From assembly GCF_029522115.1 (NCBI RefSeq), contig NZ_JAKWFK010000009.1:124001-188000 (forward strand): DNA of 64,000 nucleotides. The letters are read 5' to 3'. Below the pieces are notes generated by a model that was not told where the DNA came from, searched no databases, and worked only from the letters and a program-made list of their open reading frames with translations. A program made the position numbers and the translations under genes. Source of the stretch: Trinickia sp. Y13. GTDB taxonomy: Bacteria; Pseudomonadota; Gammaproteobacteria; Burkholderiales; Burkholderiaceae. This document shows, one piece after another, positions 1-8,904 of this stretch. Numbering within the stretch: position 1 is the first letter of the stretch; each line of letters opens with the position of its first letter.

Positions 1-1739
1 AGAGCGAGCTGTACGAGAACGATTCGAACTTGCGCATCCGCGTGTCGTTCGACAAAACGGCGCGCACGATCACGATCGACGACAACGGCATCGGCATGAG
101 CCGCGACGAAGCCGTATCGCATTTGGGCACGATTGCGCGTTCGGGCACGAAAGAGTTTTTTTCGCAGCTGTCGGGTGACCAGCAAAAAGATGCTGCGCTG
201 ATCGGCCAATTTGGCGTGGGCTTTTACTCCGGCTTCATCGTCGCCGATAAGATCGCCGTCGAGACGCGCCGCGCCGGCTTGCCCGCTTCCGAGGGCGTGC
301 GCTGGGTCAGCGCGGGCGAGGGCGACTTCTCGGTCGAGACGATCGAGCGTGCGCAGCGCGGCACGACCATCACGCTGCATTTGCGGCCCGACGAAGACGA
401 ACTGCTGTCGGCGTACCGGCTGCAATCGATCATTCGGAAGTACTCCGATCACGTCGCCTTGCCGATTCTCATGAAGAAAGAGGAGTGGGACGCGGAGAAG
501 GGCGAGATGGTCGTCAAGGACGAAGACGAAACGGTCAACCAGGCGAGCGCGCTGTGGACGCGGCCGAAGAACGAAGTCGAAGACGAGCAGTACAAGCAGT
601 TCTATCACCATCTGGCGCACGACGAGCAAGATCCGCTCGCGTGGACGCACAACCGCGTCGAAGGTCGCAGCGAGTACACGCAATTGCTGTACGTGCCTTC
701 GCGCGCGCCGTTCGATTTATGGAACCGCGAGCACCGCGGCGGCCTGAAGCTGTACGTGAAGCGCGTCTTCATCATGGACGACGCCGAACAGTTGTTGCCG
801 TCGTATCTGCGGTTCGTGAAGGGCGTGGTCGATTCGGCGGATTTGCCGCTGAACGTGTCGCGTGAAATCTTGCAGGAAAGCCGCGACGTCAAAGCGATCC
901 GGGAGGGCGTGACCAAGCGCGTGCTGTCGATGCTGGAAGAGCTCGCGGGCGCCGAAACCGAAGAAGGCAAAGCCAAGTACGAGACGTTTTGGAAAGAGTT
1001 CGGCCAAGTATTCAAGGAAGGGCTGGGCGAGGACTTCGCCAACCGCGAGCGCATCGGCAAGCTCGTGCGCTTTGCGTCGACCCACACCGATAGCCCGGAG
1101 CAAACGGTATCGCTGGCCGACTACGTTTCGCGCATGAAGCCCGAGCAGACGAAGATCTACTACGTCACCGCCGATACGTGGCAAGCGGCCAAGAACAGTC
1201 CGCATCTGGAGGTGTTCCGTCAGAAGGGCATTGAAGTGCTGCTGCTGACGGACCGCGTGGACGAATGGGCGTTGGCCTACTTCACCGAATTCGATGGCAA
1301 GCCGCTTGCGAGCGTGGCGCGCGGCGATCTCGATCTCGATGCGTTCAACGACGAAGAGAAGAAGGCGCACGAGGCCATCGGCGAGACGATGAAGCCGCTC
1401 GTCGAGAAGATGAAGGAAGTGCTCAAGGACAAGGCCAAGGATGTGCGGCTGACGTTCCGGCTCACCGATTCGCCGTCATGCTTGGTCGCCGACGACGGCG
1501 AAATGACGGGCTACCTGCAGCGCATGTTGAAAGCCGCGGGACAAAAAACGCCCGATTTTCATCCGATCCTCGAAATCAATCCCGAGCATGCGTTGGTGAA
1601 AGCGCTTTCGCCCGAGCAGAGCCAGTTCGACGACTGGTGTCATCTGCTGTTCGATCAGGCGATGCTGGCCGAAGGCGGGGCGCTAGAAGATCCCGCTAGC
1701 TTCGTCAAGCGCACGAACGCGCTCTTGCTCGCGCGGTGA
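1..1739 (+). CDS. htpG: Molecular chaperone HtpG (Hsp90), 5' end missing
   Basis: ATP-dependent cytosolic Hsp90 chaperone. The reading frame is open from base 3, and about 578 codons are visible to the TGA at 1737-1739. Family members have about 625-635 residues, so roughly the first 50 are outside the window. GHKL ATPase motifs are present: DNGIGM near the start and [11 protein letters not shown] further on. The middle-domain segment [19 protein letters not shown] and a complete C-terminal dimerisation domain follow. The stop codon overlaps the ATG of ubiC, suggesting translational coupling. The identification is secure. The upstream heat-shock control region is not in the window. Confidence 0.97.
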   Translation, partial: SELYENDSNLRIRVSFDKTARTITIDDNGIGMSRDEAVSHLGTIARSGTKEFFSQLSGDQQKDAALIGQFGVGFYSGFIVADKIAVETRRAGLPASEGVRWVSAGEGDFSVETIERAQRGTTITLHLRPDEDELLSAYRLQSIIRKYSDHVALPILMKKEEWDAEKGEMVVKDEDETVNQASALWTRPKNEVEDEQYKQFYHHLAHDEQDPLAWTHNRVEGRSEYTQLLYVPSRAPFDLWNREHRGGLKLYVKRVFIMDDAEQLLPSYLRFVKGVVDSADLPLNVSREILQESRDVKAIREGVTKRVLSMLEELAGAETEEGKAKYETFWKEFGQVFKEGLGEDFANRERIGKLVRFASTHTDSPEQTVSLADYVSRMKPEQTKIYYVTADTWQAAKNSPHLEVFRQKGIEVLLLTDRVDEWALAYFTEFDGKPLASVARGDLDLDAFNDEEKKAHEAIGETMKPLVEKMKEVLKDKAKDVRLTFRLTDSPSCLVADDGEMTGYLQRMLKAAGQKTPDFHPILEINPEHALVKALSPEQSQFDDWCHLLFDQAMLAEGGALEDPASFVKRTNALLLAR

Positions 1740-2464
1740 TGCGCACGGCGTGTCTTCGGTACGATGCAGCGGGCCGCGCCTGGCGCGCGGCCCAGCGTCC
1801 CGTATTGACGTTCGATGAAAAGGACTGGCTCACGCGCGGCGGCTCGCTCACTGCGCATTTGCGCACGCTGGGCGTGGTGCGAGTGCGCGTCACGCGCGAG
1901 GCTGTCGATTGCGCGTGGCCAGACGAGTGCGCTGCGCTGCGTGTTTCGGCGCGCACTCGCGTATGGGTGCGAGAAGTGGTGCTGGAGGTGGATGGCGTGC
2001 CGTTCGTCGTCGCGCACAGCATCGCGCCGCTCGCCGCTAGCCGTGGCGTATGGCAGGCGATGCGGCGGCTGCGTACGCGGCCGCTCGCGGAGTTGCTCTA
2101 TGCAGACAGCACGGTTGCGCGCTCGGTGCTGGTCAGCGCGCGGCTCGCGTTGCGGCACCCGCTGACGGTGCTGGCTCGACGCCAGATCGCAGGACGCGCG
2201 CCGCACGGGTTGCTCGCGCGGCGCTCGGTATTCGTACGGCACGGCGCGCCGCTCATGGTGACCGAGTGCATGCTGCCGGCGCTGTGGGCGCGTCTGGCTA
2301 AGCCCGCGCGTGTTGCCGGCTCGGGCGATGCCCCTTCGTTCGTGCTTCGGCACGACCGTGGCGGGCGTCCCGCGCGGCCGTCGAATGCGGGACATGGGCC
2401 CAACCGCGCTACCGAGCGCGCGGCGCTGACTCGGCGTGTCGCGCCGCCATCGTCATCGTCGTGA
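1739..2464 (+). CDS. ubiC: Chorismate--pyruvate lyase UbiC
   Basis: Cleaves chorismate to 4-hydroxybenzoate and pyruvate, the first committed step of ubiquinone synthesis. The family pattern is visible: [13 protein letters not shown] near the N-terminus, [18 protein letters not shown] in the middle (the Arg/Glu that contact product), [10 protein letters not shown], and [17 protein letters not shown] with the conserved late Glu. The ATG at 1739 overlaps the htpG stop. A GTG one codon upstream is less likely. The protein is 241 residues; the last 45 or so are Pro/Arg/Ser-rich and beyond the usual family end, perhaps a recent extension into the next gene. It ends in a 4-base GTGA overlap with the glycosylase gene. 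The window also contains a second chorismate-consuming enzyme, at 38348. Confidence 0.9.
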   Translation: MRTACLRYDAAGRAWRAAQRPVLTFDEKDWLTRGGSLTAHLRTLGVVRVRVTREAVDCAWPDECAALRVSARTRVWVREVVLEVDGVPFVVAHSIAPLAASRGVWQAMRRLRTRPLAELLYADSTVARSVLVSARLALRHPLTVLARRQIAGRAPHGLLARRSVFVRHGAPLMVTECMLPALWARLAKPARVAGSGDAPSFVLRHDRGGRPARPSNAGHGPNRATERAALTRRVAPPSSSS

Positions 2465-2961
2465 CGTTTAAACGTTCGTTTCCACCGGTCGTCGACGAGC
2501 ATACGCGCGTGCTCGTATTGGGCAGCCTGCCGGGCGAAGCATCGCTTGCGCAAAGTCAGTACTACGCGCATCCGCAGAATCGGTTTTGGCATTTGATCGG
2601 GGATGTGATCGGCGTGGCGCTGCCGGGGATGGAGTACGCGGCGCGGCTGCAGGTGCTGCTCGATCACCGGGTGGGGCTGTGGGATGTGATTGCAAAGGCG
2701 AAGCGGGAAGGGAGTCTCGACAGCCGTATTCGCGATCACGCGACGAACGATCTTGCGGCGCTTGTGGCTGCGTTGCCAAATCTTGCGGCTGTTGCTTTCA
2801 ACGGCGGCACTGCAGCGAAAATCGGGATGCAAGCGCTGGCCGAAAGCCGGATATCGCTCGATCTCGTCAAACTGCCATCGAGCAGTCCCGCTTATGCGGC
2901 CGTGCCTTATGCGGGGAAGCTCAGGGCGTGGGAGGCGTTGCAGAAGTGGTTGGCGGCGTAG
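2461..2961 (+). CDS. DNA-deoxyinosine (hypoxanthine) glycosylase, UDG family 6
   Basis: Base-excision repair enzyme of the uracil-DNA glycosylase superfamily, expected to remove hypoxanthine (deaminated adenine) from DNA. The 166-residue protein shows the N-terminal motif [12 protein letters not shown], then [21 protein letters not shown] and the C-terminal motif LPSSSPAYA, as expected for family 6. It starts with GTG at 2461, overlapping ubiC by four bases. Its last 96 bases recur as a diverged copy at 20315-20410, so the 3' end appears to have served as an integration site for the island that follows. Thirty bases after the stop an IS66 copy has inserted. Confidence 0.9.
   Translation: MTFKRSFPPVVDEHTRVLVLGSLPGEASLAQSQYYAHPQNRFWHLIGDVIGVALPGMEYAARLQVLLDHRVGLWDVIAKAKREGSLDSRIRDHATNDLAALVAALPNLAAVAFNGGTAAKIGMQALAESRISLDLVKLPSSSPAYAAVPYAGKLRAWEALQKWLAA
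2866..2961 (+). repeat. Left copy of duplicated glycosylase 3' end (candidate att site)
   Basis: These 96 bases are the 3' end of the intact glycosylase gene, including the LPSSSPAYA motif. They match 20315-20410 in the same orientation at 77 of 96 positions by eye, mostly codon-third-position changes. Weaker similarity continues about 30 bases past both stop codons (gtagctt..ctcaa..). Upstream of the repeat the two sites are unrelated. Confidence 0.75.
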
Positions 2962-3029
2962 CTTCGCTCAAAGTGAATTCTCTCCGCGCCGTAAGCGCCC
3001 GGCGAAGGCATCCCCGGGCGTCCTCGCCG

Positions 3030-4565
3030 TTAATCAAACGACGGCAGGCGCCAGTGATGCGGTAGAAGCGCGGCGATGTCGTCGGCTCGGTGGGTCGGCA
3101 ATCGATTGAGAACGTCTTTCAGATAGACGTAGGGATCGTGGCCGTTGAGCTGCGCGGATCGAATCAGGCTCATGATTGCCGCGGCGCGTTGTCCGGCGCG
3201 CAACGAGCCGGCAAATAACCAGTTCGACCGACTGATGGCCCAAGGGCGGATTTGGTTTTCCAGCCAATTGTTATCAATAGGCACGTGCCCATCGTCCAGA
3301 TAACGCGTAAACGCTGCCCAACGCCGGAGGCTGTAGTCGAGGGCCTTGGCGATCGCCGATCCCTCGGAGACGAGTTTGCGTTGGGCGAGCATCCACTCAT
3401 GTAACGCATCGGCGATCGGCCGAGCACGCGCCTCACGCATTTCTCGTCTACGATCCGGCGTGAGTTCAGCAACATCGCGCTCGACAGCGTAAAGCTCGCC
3501 ATAGTATTTCAGCGCCTGTTCGGCGATTTGACTCTTGTTGCTGGCATGCAGCTCGAAGAACTTGCGTCTTGCATGGGCAACGCATGCGATTTCGGTGATC
3601 CCCAGCTCGAATCCGGCTTTGTAGCCTTTATGGTCATCACAGACCAGCTTGCCACGCCAATCACCGAGGAACGTACGAGCATGTTCACCCGCACGACTAT
3701 CGGCGAACTCGTAGACGACGGCGCGCACGTCGGCGAACTGCGTCGTGGCGTATGCCCATACGTACGCGCGCTGCGTCTTTCCTTTACCGGGAACGAGCAT
3801 TTGCACTGGCGTCTCGTCGGCGTGCAGCACATTGTGCTGGAGAAGCACTTCGCGAAGCGCGTCGACCAGCGGCTGTAATCGCACGCCGCATACGCCAACC
3901 CACTCGCCCAGCGTCGATTGGGGGATGGCAAGACCGGCGCGTTCAAAGATGCGTTCTTGACGGTACAACGGCAAGTGATCGCCGTACTTGGCGACCAACA
4001 CTTGGGCGAGCAACCCGACGGTGGGAATGCCCTTGTCGATCACGTGCGGTGGCACGGGTGCCTGAATCAGCGTCTCGCATGCCTTGCAGGCCCATTTGCC
4101 GCGGATGTGGCGCTCGACCGTGAACACGCCCGGCGTATAATCCAGCTTCTCGCTGATGTCCTCGCCGACACGCACGCGCTGGCAACCGCAGGCGCACGTG
4201 ATGTCGTCGGGTTCATGGTGGATGTCGGTGCGCGGCAAGTGCGCCGGCAACGGTGCACGCTTGGGCTGCTGGCGCTGCTTATCTGCGGGCGTATTCGACT
4301 GCAACTGCTCGAGCTCGATTTCGAGTGCGGCCAAGTCGGCGTCGATGGCCTCGTTGAGCAAGCTCATCTGCTCGACGTTCAGTTGCTCGCTGCGCTTGCC
4401 GAAATGCAGGCGCCTGAGCGTAGCAATCTCGTGCGTGAGCTGCTCGATACGCGTCTGACGGTAGCGCAGTTCCCGCTCGTTCTCGCCAACCTGAGCCATC
4501 AACTGCGCAGCCAGCGTGCGCAGTTCGTCGGGGCTCATAGCGTCGAGATTGGCGGGTAGGTTCAT
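3030..4565 (-). CDS. tnpC: IS66 transposase TnpC
   Basis: The 511-residue DDE transposase of the IS66 element. It has an N-terminal coiled coil with the leucine-zipper-like ERELRYRQTRIEQLTHEIATL, the LHFGKRSEQ motif, a CxC..C zinc-binding-type segment (CACGCQR), and a catalytic core with HADETPVQML, DDHKGYKAG and DNNWLENQIRPWAIS. The C-terminal IS66 domain is complete. The ATG at 4565 begins MNLPANLD, the usual start of these proteins; an in-frame codon at 4604 would add 13 atypical residues. It lies 62 bases downstream of tnpB. Confidence 0.95.
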   Translation of the reverse strand: MNLPANLDAMSPDELRTLAAQLMAQVGENERELRYRQTRIEQLTHEIATLRRLHFGKRSEQLNVEQMSLLNEAIDADLAALEIELEQLQSNTPADKQRQQPKRAPLPAHLPRTDIHHEPDDITCACGCQRVRVGEDISEKLDYTPGVFTVERHIRGKWACKACETLIQAPVPPHVIDKGIPTVGLLAQVLVAKYGDHLPLYRQERIFERAGLAIPQSTLGEWVGVCGVRLQPLVDALREVLLQHNVLHADETPVQMLVPGKGKTQRAYVWAYATTQFADVRAVVYEFADSRAGEHARTFLGDWRGKLVCDDHKGYKAGFELGITEIACVAHARRKFFELHASNKSQIAEQALKYYGELYAVERDVAELTPDRRREMREARARPIADALHEWMLAQRKLVSEGSAIAKALDYSLRRWAAFTRYLDDGHVPIDNNWLENQIRPWAISRSNWLFAGSLRAGQRAAAIMSLIRSAQLNGHDPYVYLKDVLNRLPTHRADDIAALLPHHWRLPSFD

Positions 4566-4627
4566 GCGGGCAGTCTGCCAGAACCCACCCCGCCGCGGAA
4601 GCAAGCCAGTTTACGGCTTTAGGGTCA

Positions 4628-4963
4628 TTACACGACCGTGATCGCGTGATCGTGGGCGAGCGTGCGCCAGGGCAGCCCCATCACCAGCGCCTGCAATTGC
4701 TCGGGGTTAAGCGCGGTGGCGATCATCAGATCCCCATTCGTCCAGATGAACCGCCCCTTGTTCAGACGCCGAGAGGCCAGCCAGATACCCAAGCCGTCAT
4801 AGACAAGCACCTTCATCCGCGTCGAGTTCTTGTTGGCGAACAAGTACGCGTGATGCGGACGCGCCGCGCCGAAGACCTTGACGACACGCGCGAGGATCGT
4901 CTCCGTGCCGGCGCGCATATCGAGCGGTTCGGTCGCCAGCCAAATCGCCTCGATGCGAATCAC
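4628..4963 (-). CDS. tnpB: IS66 accessory protein TnpB (IS66 Orf2)
   Basis: A 111-residue IS66 Orf2 protein required for transposition. The family signature is clear: IWLATEPLDMRAGTETILA at the N-terminus, HHAYLFANKNSTRMKVLVYD in the middle and LNKGRFIW after it. The start is the GTG at 4963, which shares four bases (GTGA) with the end of tnpA and gives the canonical VIRIEAIW beginning. Longer in-frame starts would run back through tnpA and are not credible. Confidence 0.93.
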   Translation of the reverse strand: MIRIEAIWLATEPLDMRAGTETILARVVKVFGAARPHHAYLFANKNSTRMKVLVYDGLGIWLASRRLNKGRFIWTNGDLMIATALNPEQLQALVMGLPWRTLAHDHAITVV

Positions 4964-5361
4964 CGCAGCCAACCTTGCAGCCACGCGCCGCAATCGCTGG
5001 CGGCCGACAGCGGCCAACGCACCGTGATCGTCGTCGCCCCACGGCGCACTTCCACCTCGATTGCACCAGATACCGGTGCTGTGCTCGGCGACGCGGCGAG
5101 CTGTAGCGGAACGAATTCGGCAGACGACACATCGGTTGAACGACTGGGTTGCTTGCCGCCTTGGTGCTTCGTTTGCCGGGTGATCCACGTGCGGACCAAA
5201 TTGGCATTGAGACGGTAGTGCAGCGCCACCGCCGCAATTGACACGTGCGGCTGCATCGCCGCACGCATCACTTCCGCCTTGAATTCTTTGCTATGCCGGC
5301 GGCGGCGCACCGGCTGCACTGCGACTTCGCGATTCGCTGCCAGTTCTTCCATCATGTACAC
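4960..5361 (-). CDS. tnpA: IS66 accessory protein TnpA (helix-turn-helix)
   Basis: A 133-residue first gene of the IS66 operon. The N-terminal half is a transposase_8-like helix-turn-helix: HSKEFKAEVMRAAMQPHVSI followed by HYRLNANLVRTWI. The C-terminal half is variable and ends EVEVRRGATTITVRWPL, the usual IS66 TnpA tail. It starts with ATG 80 bases inside the right inverted repeat; the promoter must lie in that gap. It is translationally coupled to tnpB through a 4-base overlap. Confidence 0.92.
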   Translation of the reverse strand: MYMMEELAANREVAVQPVRRRRHSKEFKAEVMRAAMQPHVSIAAVALHYRLNANLVRTWITRQTKHQGGKQPSRSTDVSSAEFVPLQLAASPSTAPVSGAIEVEVRRGATTITVRWPLSAASDCGAWLQGWLR

Positions 5362-5535
5362 CTGTCCATTAAAAGTTGTTAATGGACACGATGCTCGCGT
5401 CAGAACACTTGGGCTTCAAGGCGACTTCGCCGGGCGCTTACTCCGCGCCGTACAGACAATTTGTTCTACTGGTGTCACGCAATTACGAACGCATCGCCCG
5501 CACGGCGGCCGAACGACTATTCCCGCGAAGCGGCG

Positions 5536-5958
5536 TCAGGTGGTGGGCAATATGCGTTCGAGTCCGGATACCGTCTCTATGAGTTCAGCAGTGAGCTGAA
5601 CCAACTCCGCAGTCAGACTCGCAGGAAGGTCGACGTTGCCTTCATATTCGGCCGCGTTGCGCCTGCGACGACAGTTATCGAGTACGCGCCATTTTTCGGT
5701 CGGCCAGCCGATCGTGTGTTCGAGACACTGAAATACAAGGGATCGATCGTCGCTTCGGTAGGCGTGAGCGCGTAAGGCGGCGTGGGCGGCATCGTAAGCG
5801 AGAACGAACTGACTCTCCGTTGCCATTGTGCCGCTGCTTGTGACCGTGCCGAGCAGGGTCCGAGCGAAGCCAAGCAGGTGCTCAAATTCGCTGCGGTTTG
5901 CCGGGAAGGGCTTTAGTTTTCCAATGCGTACCAGGTTATCCAATATGTTCGATGTCAT
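5536..5958 (-). CDS. HEPN-domain protein (SAV_6107-like), partner of MNT nucleotidyltransferase
   Basis: A 140-residue helical protein. The segment RRRRNAAEYEG near residues 97-107 matches the R-N-x-x-E-Y signature of HEPN domains of the SAV_6107 type, which replace the RNase R-x4-H motif. The start overlaps the 3' end of the upstream nucleotidyltransferase gene by 23 bases, so the two are co-translated. In MNT-HEPN modules the HEPN protein is the toxin, or a modified target, and the nucleotidyltransferase neutralises it by adding AMP or a phosphate group. Because the partner here is truncated, the pair may no longer be functional. The family assignment is from motifs only. Confidence 0.6.
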   Translation of the reverse strand: MTSNILDNLVRIGKLKPFPANRSEFEHLLGFARTLLGTVTSSGTMATESQFVLAYDAAHAALRAHAYRSDDRSLVFQCLEHTIGWPTEKWRVLDNCRRRRNAAEYEGNVDLPASLTAELVQLTAELIETVSGLERILPTT

Positions 5959-6328
5959 CCTCTTTACCTATCACCATCAGCTTCGGCTGACGCAGCACTT
6001 CCGCAAGGAAGGGATGATTCTTGCGCTTTCTCTCAAGAAATTCATCGAGAGTGTACTGGGTAATCTGTACCGCGCGGCCGAACTGCTTTTCGGCCGGCTC
6101 AAGCGCAGCCATGATTTGCCCATAGCTGAGGTTTTCACTGACCAGCATGACGTCAACATCGCTGCTGGCGCGGTCACTGCCTTGAGCTATCGACCCGTAT
6201 ACGAAGGCGAGTTTGATCTCTGAAGCAAGCGGCGACAGCGCTTCGCGGAGAACCTCCACGACTCCGAATGTCTTAAGGATAATGAGCCGTAGTTCATCAA
6301 AAATGGGACTGCCTACATAGGCGCGCAC
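5936..6328 (-). CDS. MNT-type nucleotidyltransferase, N-terminal winged helix lost
   Basis: The 130-residue protein carries the minimal nucleotidyltransferase signature AFVYGSIAQGSDRASSDVDV: Gly-Ser at 45-46 and the metal-binding Asp pair at about 57 and 59. Homologues usually begin with an 80-90-residue winged-helix domain followed by a 'Y.aN..SPiF.ELR...LKTfG' linker. Here the ORF starts within that linker (AYVGSPIFDELRLIILKTFG), so the DNA-binding domain is missing. The sequence just upstream, from about 6330, resembles an insertion-sequence end (tgaaccgccccggg), which would explain the truncation. No strong ribosome site precedes the GTG start. Likely a decayed regulator/antitoxin half of a toxin-antitoxin pair. 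Confidence 0.6.
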   Translation of the reverse strand: MRAYVGSPIFDELRLIILKTFGVVEVLREALSPLASEIKLAFVYGSIAQGSDRASSDVDVMLVSENLSYGQIMAALEPAEKQFGRAVQITQYTLDEFLERKRKNHPFLAEVLRQPKLMVIGKEDDIEHIG

Positions 6329-6702
6329 CTGTTTGAACCGCCCCGGGAATCGTGGAGGCTGGTTGGTTTAAGTGAATGCAGGTTCGGCGGCGGCCCAGCC
6401 CTTCGCCTTCAGCTTTAGATTCGGCGGCAATTGTGGCATAAGTGGATCAGATGCCGGCGGAACGCACGGGCGTCCCTATGGCTTTCCGCGACGGTCTCTT
6501 CGGGGTCGGGCTGTGTCAGCCCACTCTTCAAATTCACCGCCGGAAAGCGGCCAGTGGATTCAGCGGCCCGTAAGCGGCCAGTCGGCAGTGCGTACTCCCG
6601 ACCCTGAAGAGACGCTCAAAACTTTCAACAACGGTCGTTCAGATCAGTCGCGCGGCGTCGCTCCAACGGGTTGAAGGTCTCGGCAGTGACCGTGCGCGAG
6701 CG
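6329..6702. other. Gene-free stretch with insertion-sequence-like debris
   Basis: No convincing gene on either strand. From 6331 the sequence (tgaaccgccccggg..cgtggagg) resembles the end of an IS3-type element. Short GC-rich repeats (aagcggccagtggattcagc / gtaagcggccagtcggcag, about 6547-6593) are of the degenerate kind seen elsewhere in this island. A 100-codon open frame on the plus strand has no family features. Confidence 0.4.
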
Positions 6703-7089
6703 TCAGGCATCGCTTGATGCTGGCCCGTCATCGATCGACTGGCCGAACTTGACCAGGTTACCATCGGGGTCAATCACGTAAAGTTCCGCCATGCCCCATT
6801 CCCTTTCTGTAACGTGCTCCAATGCAGGCAATCTTGACTTCAGTTCCGCATGCAGTGCGTATACATCATCGACGCGCACGTAGCATGAGGTGTTCTCTGC
6901 AATGTGCTTTTCGTTGCACAACCAGAAATGAATTTCGACGTCGCCTCTTGCGGCCATCCCATACGAGAAATTCTCGATGTGATGCGTTTTGAAACCTAGA
7001 ACTTCATTGAAGAATTGCAACGTTCGTGCGATGTCGAGCGATGCGAGAACGGGGATAGCTTTGCCAAACGCTGGTTTGTTTTTCGACAT
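6703..7089 (-). CDS. VOC-family protein, bleomycin-resistance/glyoxalase type
   Basis: A 128-residue vicinal-oxygen-chelate fold protein. The beta-alpha-beta repeats are recognisable: AIPVLASLDIARTLQFFNEV at the N-terminus, VEIHFWLCNEKHI, NTSCYVRVDDVYALHAEL and the end segment WGMAELYVIDPDGNLVKFGQ. The size and the His/Trp-rich middle resemble bleomycin-binding proteins more than glyoxalase I, but substrate cannot be told. The ATG at 7089 gives the usual MSKNKPAFGKAIPVL beginning; 12 upstream codons are in frame but unlike the family. It sits alone in the island. Confidence 0.75.
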   Translation of the reverse strand: MSKNKPAFGKAIPVLASLDIARTLQFFNEVLGFKTHHIENFSYGMAARGDVEIHFWLCNEKHIAENTSCYVRVDDVYALHAELKSRLPALEHVTEREWGMAELYVIDPDGNLVKFGQSIDDGPASSDA

Positions 7090-7393
7090 GATCTCGCTTC
7101 GCCGCTTGGGTTGGATGGGCGCCAATTGTCGGCGATCGAGGCCAGTCTGTCGAATGTCCCCAAATGGCCGAACCCGGAAGTTCGGCTCTGCGCCAGCCAG
7201 TCACCGGCTCGGCGTTGCCGCGAAATTCCCTTGTCGACCCTGAGCTGCCCTTCAGCCGCAAGGCCGTAATCGGATAATGTACTACGGGTCATGTGCGCAG
7301 GCTATAGTGTTCGGAATGAGTGCGCTCGAAGGATCGATCCCATGCAGTGCGTGGAGGGACGGCATTGAGCGATGACAGCACGAAGAAGGCCAC

Positions 7394-8605
7394 ATGCACA
7401 TACTCGCCTCACACTATCAATCTGAGTTCCTGGCTACGCCGCAACTCATACGACTTGACCATGCCAAGGGAAAAGATGGCTTTGAGCCAACGCTGCTGGT
7501 GAAGGGCAGCACGCTCTTGCTGAAATTCATGGTGTTGGGTGCGCGGCTACGGTTTCATCTGGCGCGCGTAAACGGTCGTCTCCTGTATGCATTAACGACG
7601 TACGACGATCCATCTAAACCTGCGACGCTATGGTCAGTCGTGGAGAACGAGGCAGAAATCAGAGCGCTTCGGGGGCTGGCATCAGGCGAACCGTCCCCCA
7701 TATTCCTGTTTAACGAGCTTGCCCTGAATGTTGCATGGTCCACCGTAAAGGCTAGCTTCACTTCGGAGGTGAACGGCTGGATCAGCAACGCGACACTGGG
7801 AAAAGGAGATTACACGGCCATTGCTAAAGAGGCGGGCGACCTGCTGGATCGGGCGTTCATCGGCAGTACACCCCCCAGCGAGTTGCTGTCTACAGAAATT
7901 GTCCGTATCGACGAGTGGCATGCAGTTTTCAATCACTTCATTACGAGCCACGGCAGTGACAGCCCGGTCGACTTGTTCAGCCGAGACGAGGGCGGACAGC
8001 AGGAACAGCTTGCAGTCTGGTTAACCGACAGCCTCCATCCGCGTGGGGTACACCACAGTCCCCAGATACCAAAGGGGAACGGAACACGCGAACTCACGGA
8101 TATTCTCCTCAGCCACGAGCACGGTGCACTGTTGATCGAGTCGAAGGCTCTCACTGTCTTCAACCGCGACAAGTTGCCTGATCGAACGAAGTTAGCAAAC
8201 GATGTATCGCAGCACGTCGAAAAAGCAGTTCGCCAGCTGCGCGGAAGCATTCGGCGGCTCAAAGATGGTGCGCCGGTTACCACTCGTGGTGGATCCGCTA
8301 TAGACGTTGAGCGGTCAAAGCCGGCACACGCCGTCGTTCTCATTCCTGAGTTCGACTTGATAGAAAATCAAGAGAACTACGGTCCGGCGTTTATTGCGGA
8401 CTTCATGAAGGCGACGGGTGGTTTTATCCATCTGCTGGATCTCGCCGAGTTGCTGCGTGTTGTCCAAGCCGCCGAAATGATCTCCAGAGGCAGCGAGAAG
8501 GTCACGCCGCTGATGGCATTGGACTATTACTTGGTGAAGCGAGCCGAGCGAACGCGCGATGCAGGAACATTGTGCATCCAAGTTCTACTCCAAATGCAGG
8601 AATGA
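7394..8605 (+). CDS. Unknown protein with PD-(D/E)XK-like nuclease motif
   Basis: A 403-residue protein of no family I can name. Around residues 232-252 it reads RELTDILLSHEHGALLIESK, that is, a conserved Asp (236), a hydrophobic strand and E-x-K (249/251), the usual core of PD-(D/E)XK nucleases. An upstream Glu-Gln-rich helix (GGQQEQLAVWL) could supply the first acidic residue. The N-terminal 180 residues look like a separate domain. No membrane segments. It starts with ATG behind a GAAGG ribosome site. It is monocistronic within a defence-type island, so a restriction-like or nucleic-acid-cleaving role is an inference. Confidence 0.6.
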   Translation: MHILASHYQSEFLATPQLIRLDHAKGKDGFEPTLLVKGSTLLLKFMVLGARLRFHLARVNGRLLYALTTYDDPSKPATLWSVVENEAEIRALRGLASGEPSPIFLFNELALNVAWSTVKASFTSEVNGWISNATLGKGDYTAIAKEAGDLLDRAFIGSTPPSELLSTEIVRIDEWHAVFNHFITSHGSDSPVDLFSRDEGGQQEQLAVWLTDSLHPRGVHHSPQIPKGNGTRELTDILLSHEHGALLIESKALTVFNRDKLPDRTKLANDVSQHVEKAVRQLRGSIRRLKDGAPVTTRGGSAIDVERSKPAHAVVLIPEFDLIENQENYGPAFIADFMKATGGFIHLLDLAELLRVVQAAEMISRGSEKVTPLMALDYYLVKRAERTRDAGTLCIQVLLQMQE

Positions 8606-8743
8606 GCGCGCGCGTGAGCCATGCGCTCTAACTTCTCGGTCGACACGGACGCCTTGCAGCATCCGCGCCTTAGGTCGCTCCTGCGAGTCGCCGGCATCTC
8701 TCCGTTGAGCGTCTGCTTTCTCCAGTTGCCACCGACTGCTCTT

Positions 8744-8819
8744 GGCCGATCCCGGAAATGCGGAGCCCGCGGACCATCGCGCGTCGCCGAGTTGGCGCGA
8801 ATTTCCGGGGCCGACCCGG
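8744..8819 (+). repeat. Dispersed ~76-bp repeat, copy A
   Basis: Nearly identical, in the same orientation, to 10980-11054. The ends are imperfect inverted repeats (ggccgatcccggaaat..atttccggggccga), so the unit resembles a small palindromic REP- or MITE-like element. It lies in the 300-bp gene-free gap after the PD-(D/E)XK gene, where nothing else is seen. Confidence 0.7.
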
Positions 8820-8904
8820 AGCATCCCGTCATGCTTCTCAAAAGCGGTCAATCGAATCGGTATCGGCGGGCGCGGGCAGTGTCGATCTGCTGCGAAATCG
8901 TTCA

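Larger units (their letters stand above)
2991..5441 (-). mobile_element. Complete IS66-family insertion sequence
   Basis: A 2451-bp element with three genes in IS66 order (tnpA-tnpB-tnpC, all leftward). The ends are inverted repeats starting GTAAGCGCCCGGCGAAG; the outer 17 bases are identical at 2991-3007 and, reversed, at 5425-5441. An 8-bp direct duplication, TCCGCGCC, sits immediately outside both ends (2983-2990 and 5442-5449), the size IS66 elements make. Intact genes, ends and target duplication indicate a recent, probably still active insertion. It landed inside the stretch following the glycosylase stop codon, after the island had arrived. Confidence 0.95.

Noticed and set aside
6372-6674. 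100-codon frame in the gap between the MNT and VOC genes
   Set aside because: Composition of repeat debris, no ribosome site, no similarity to any protein.
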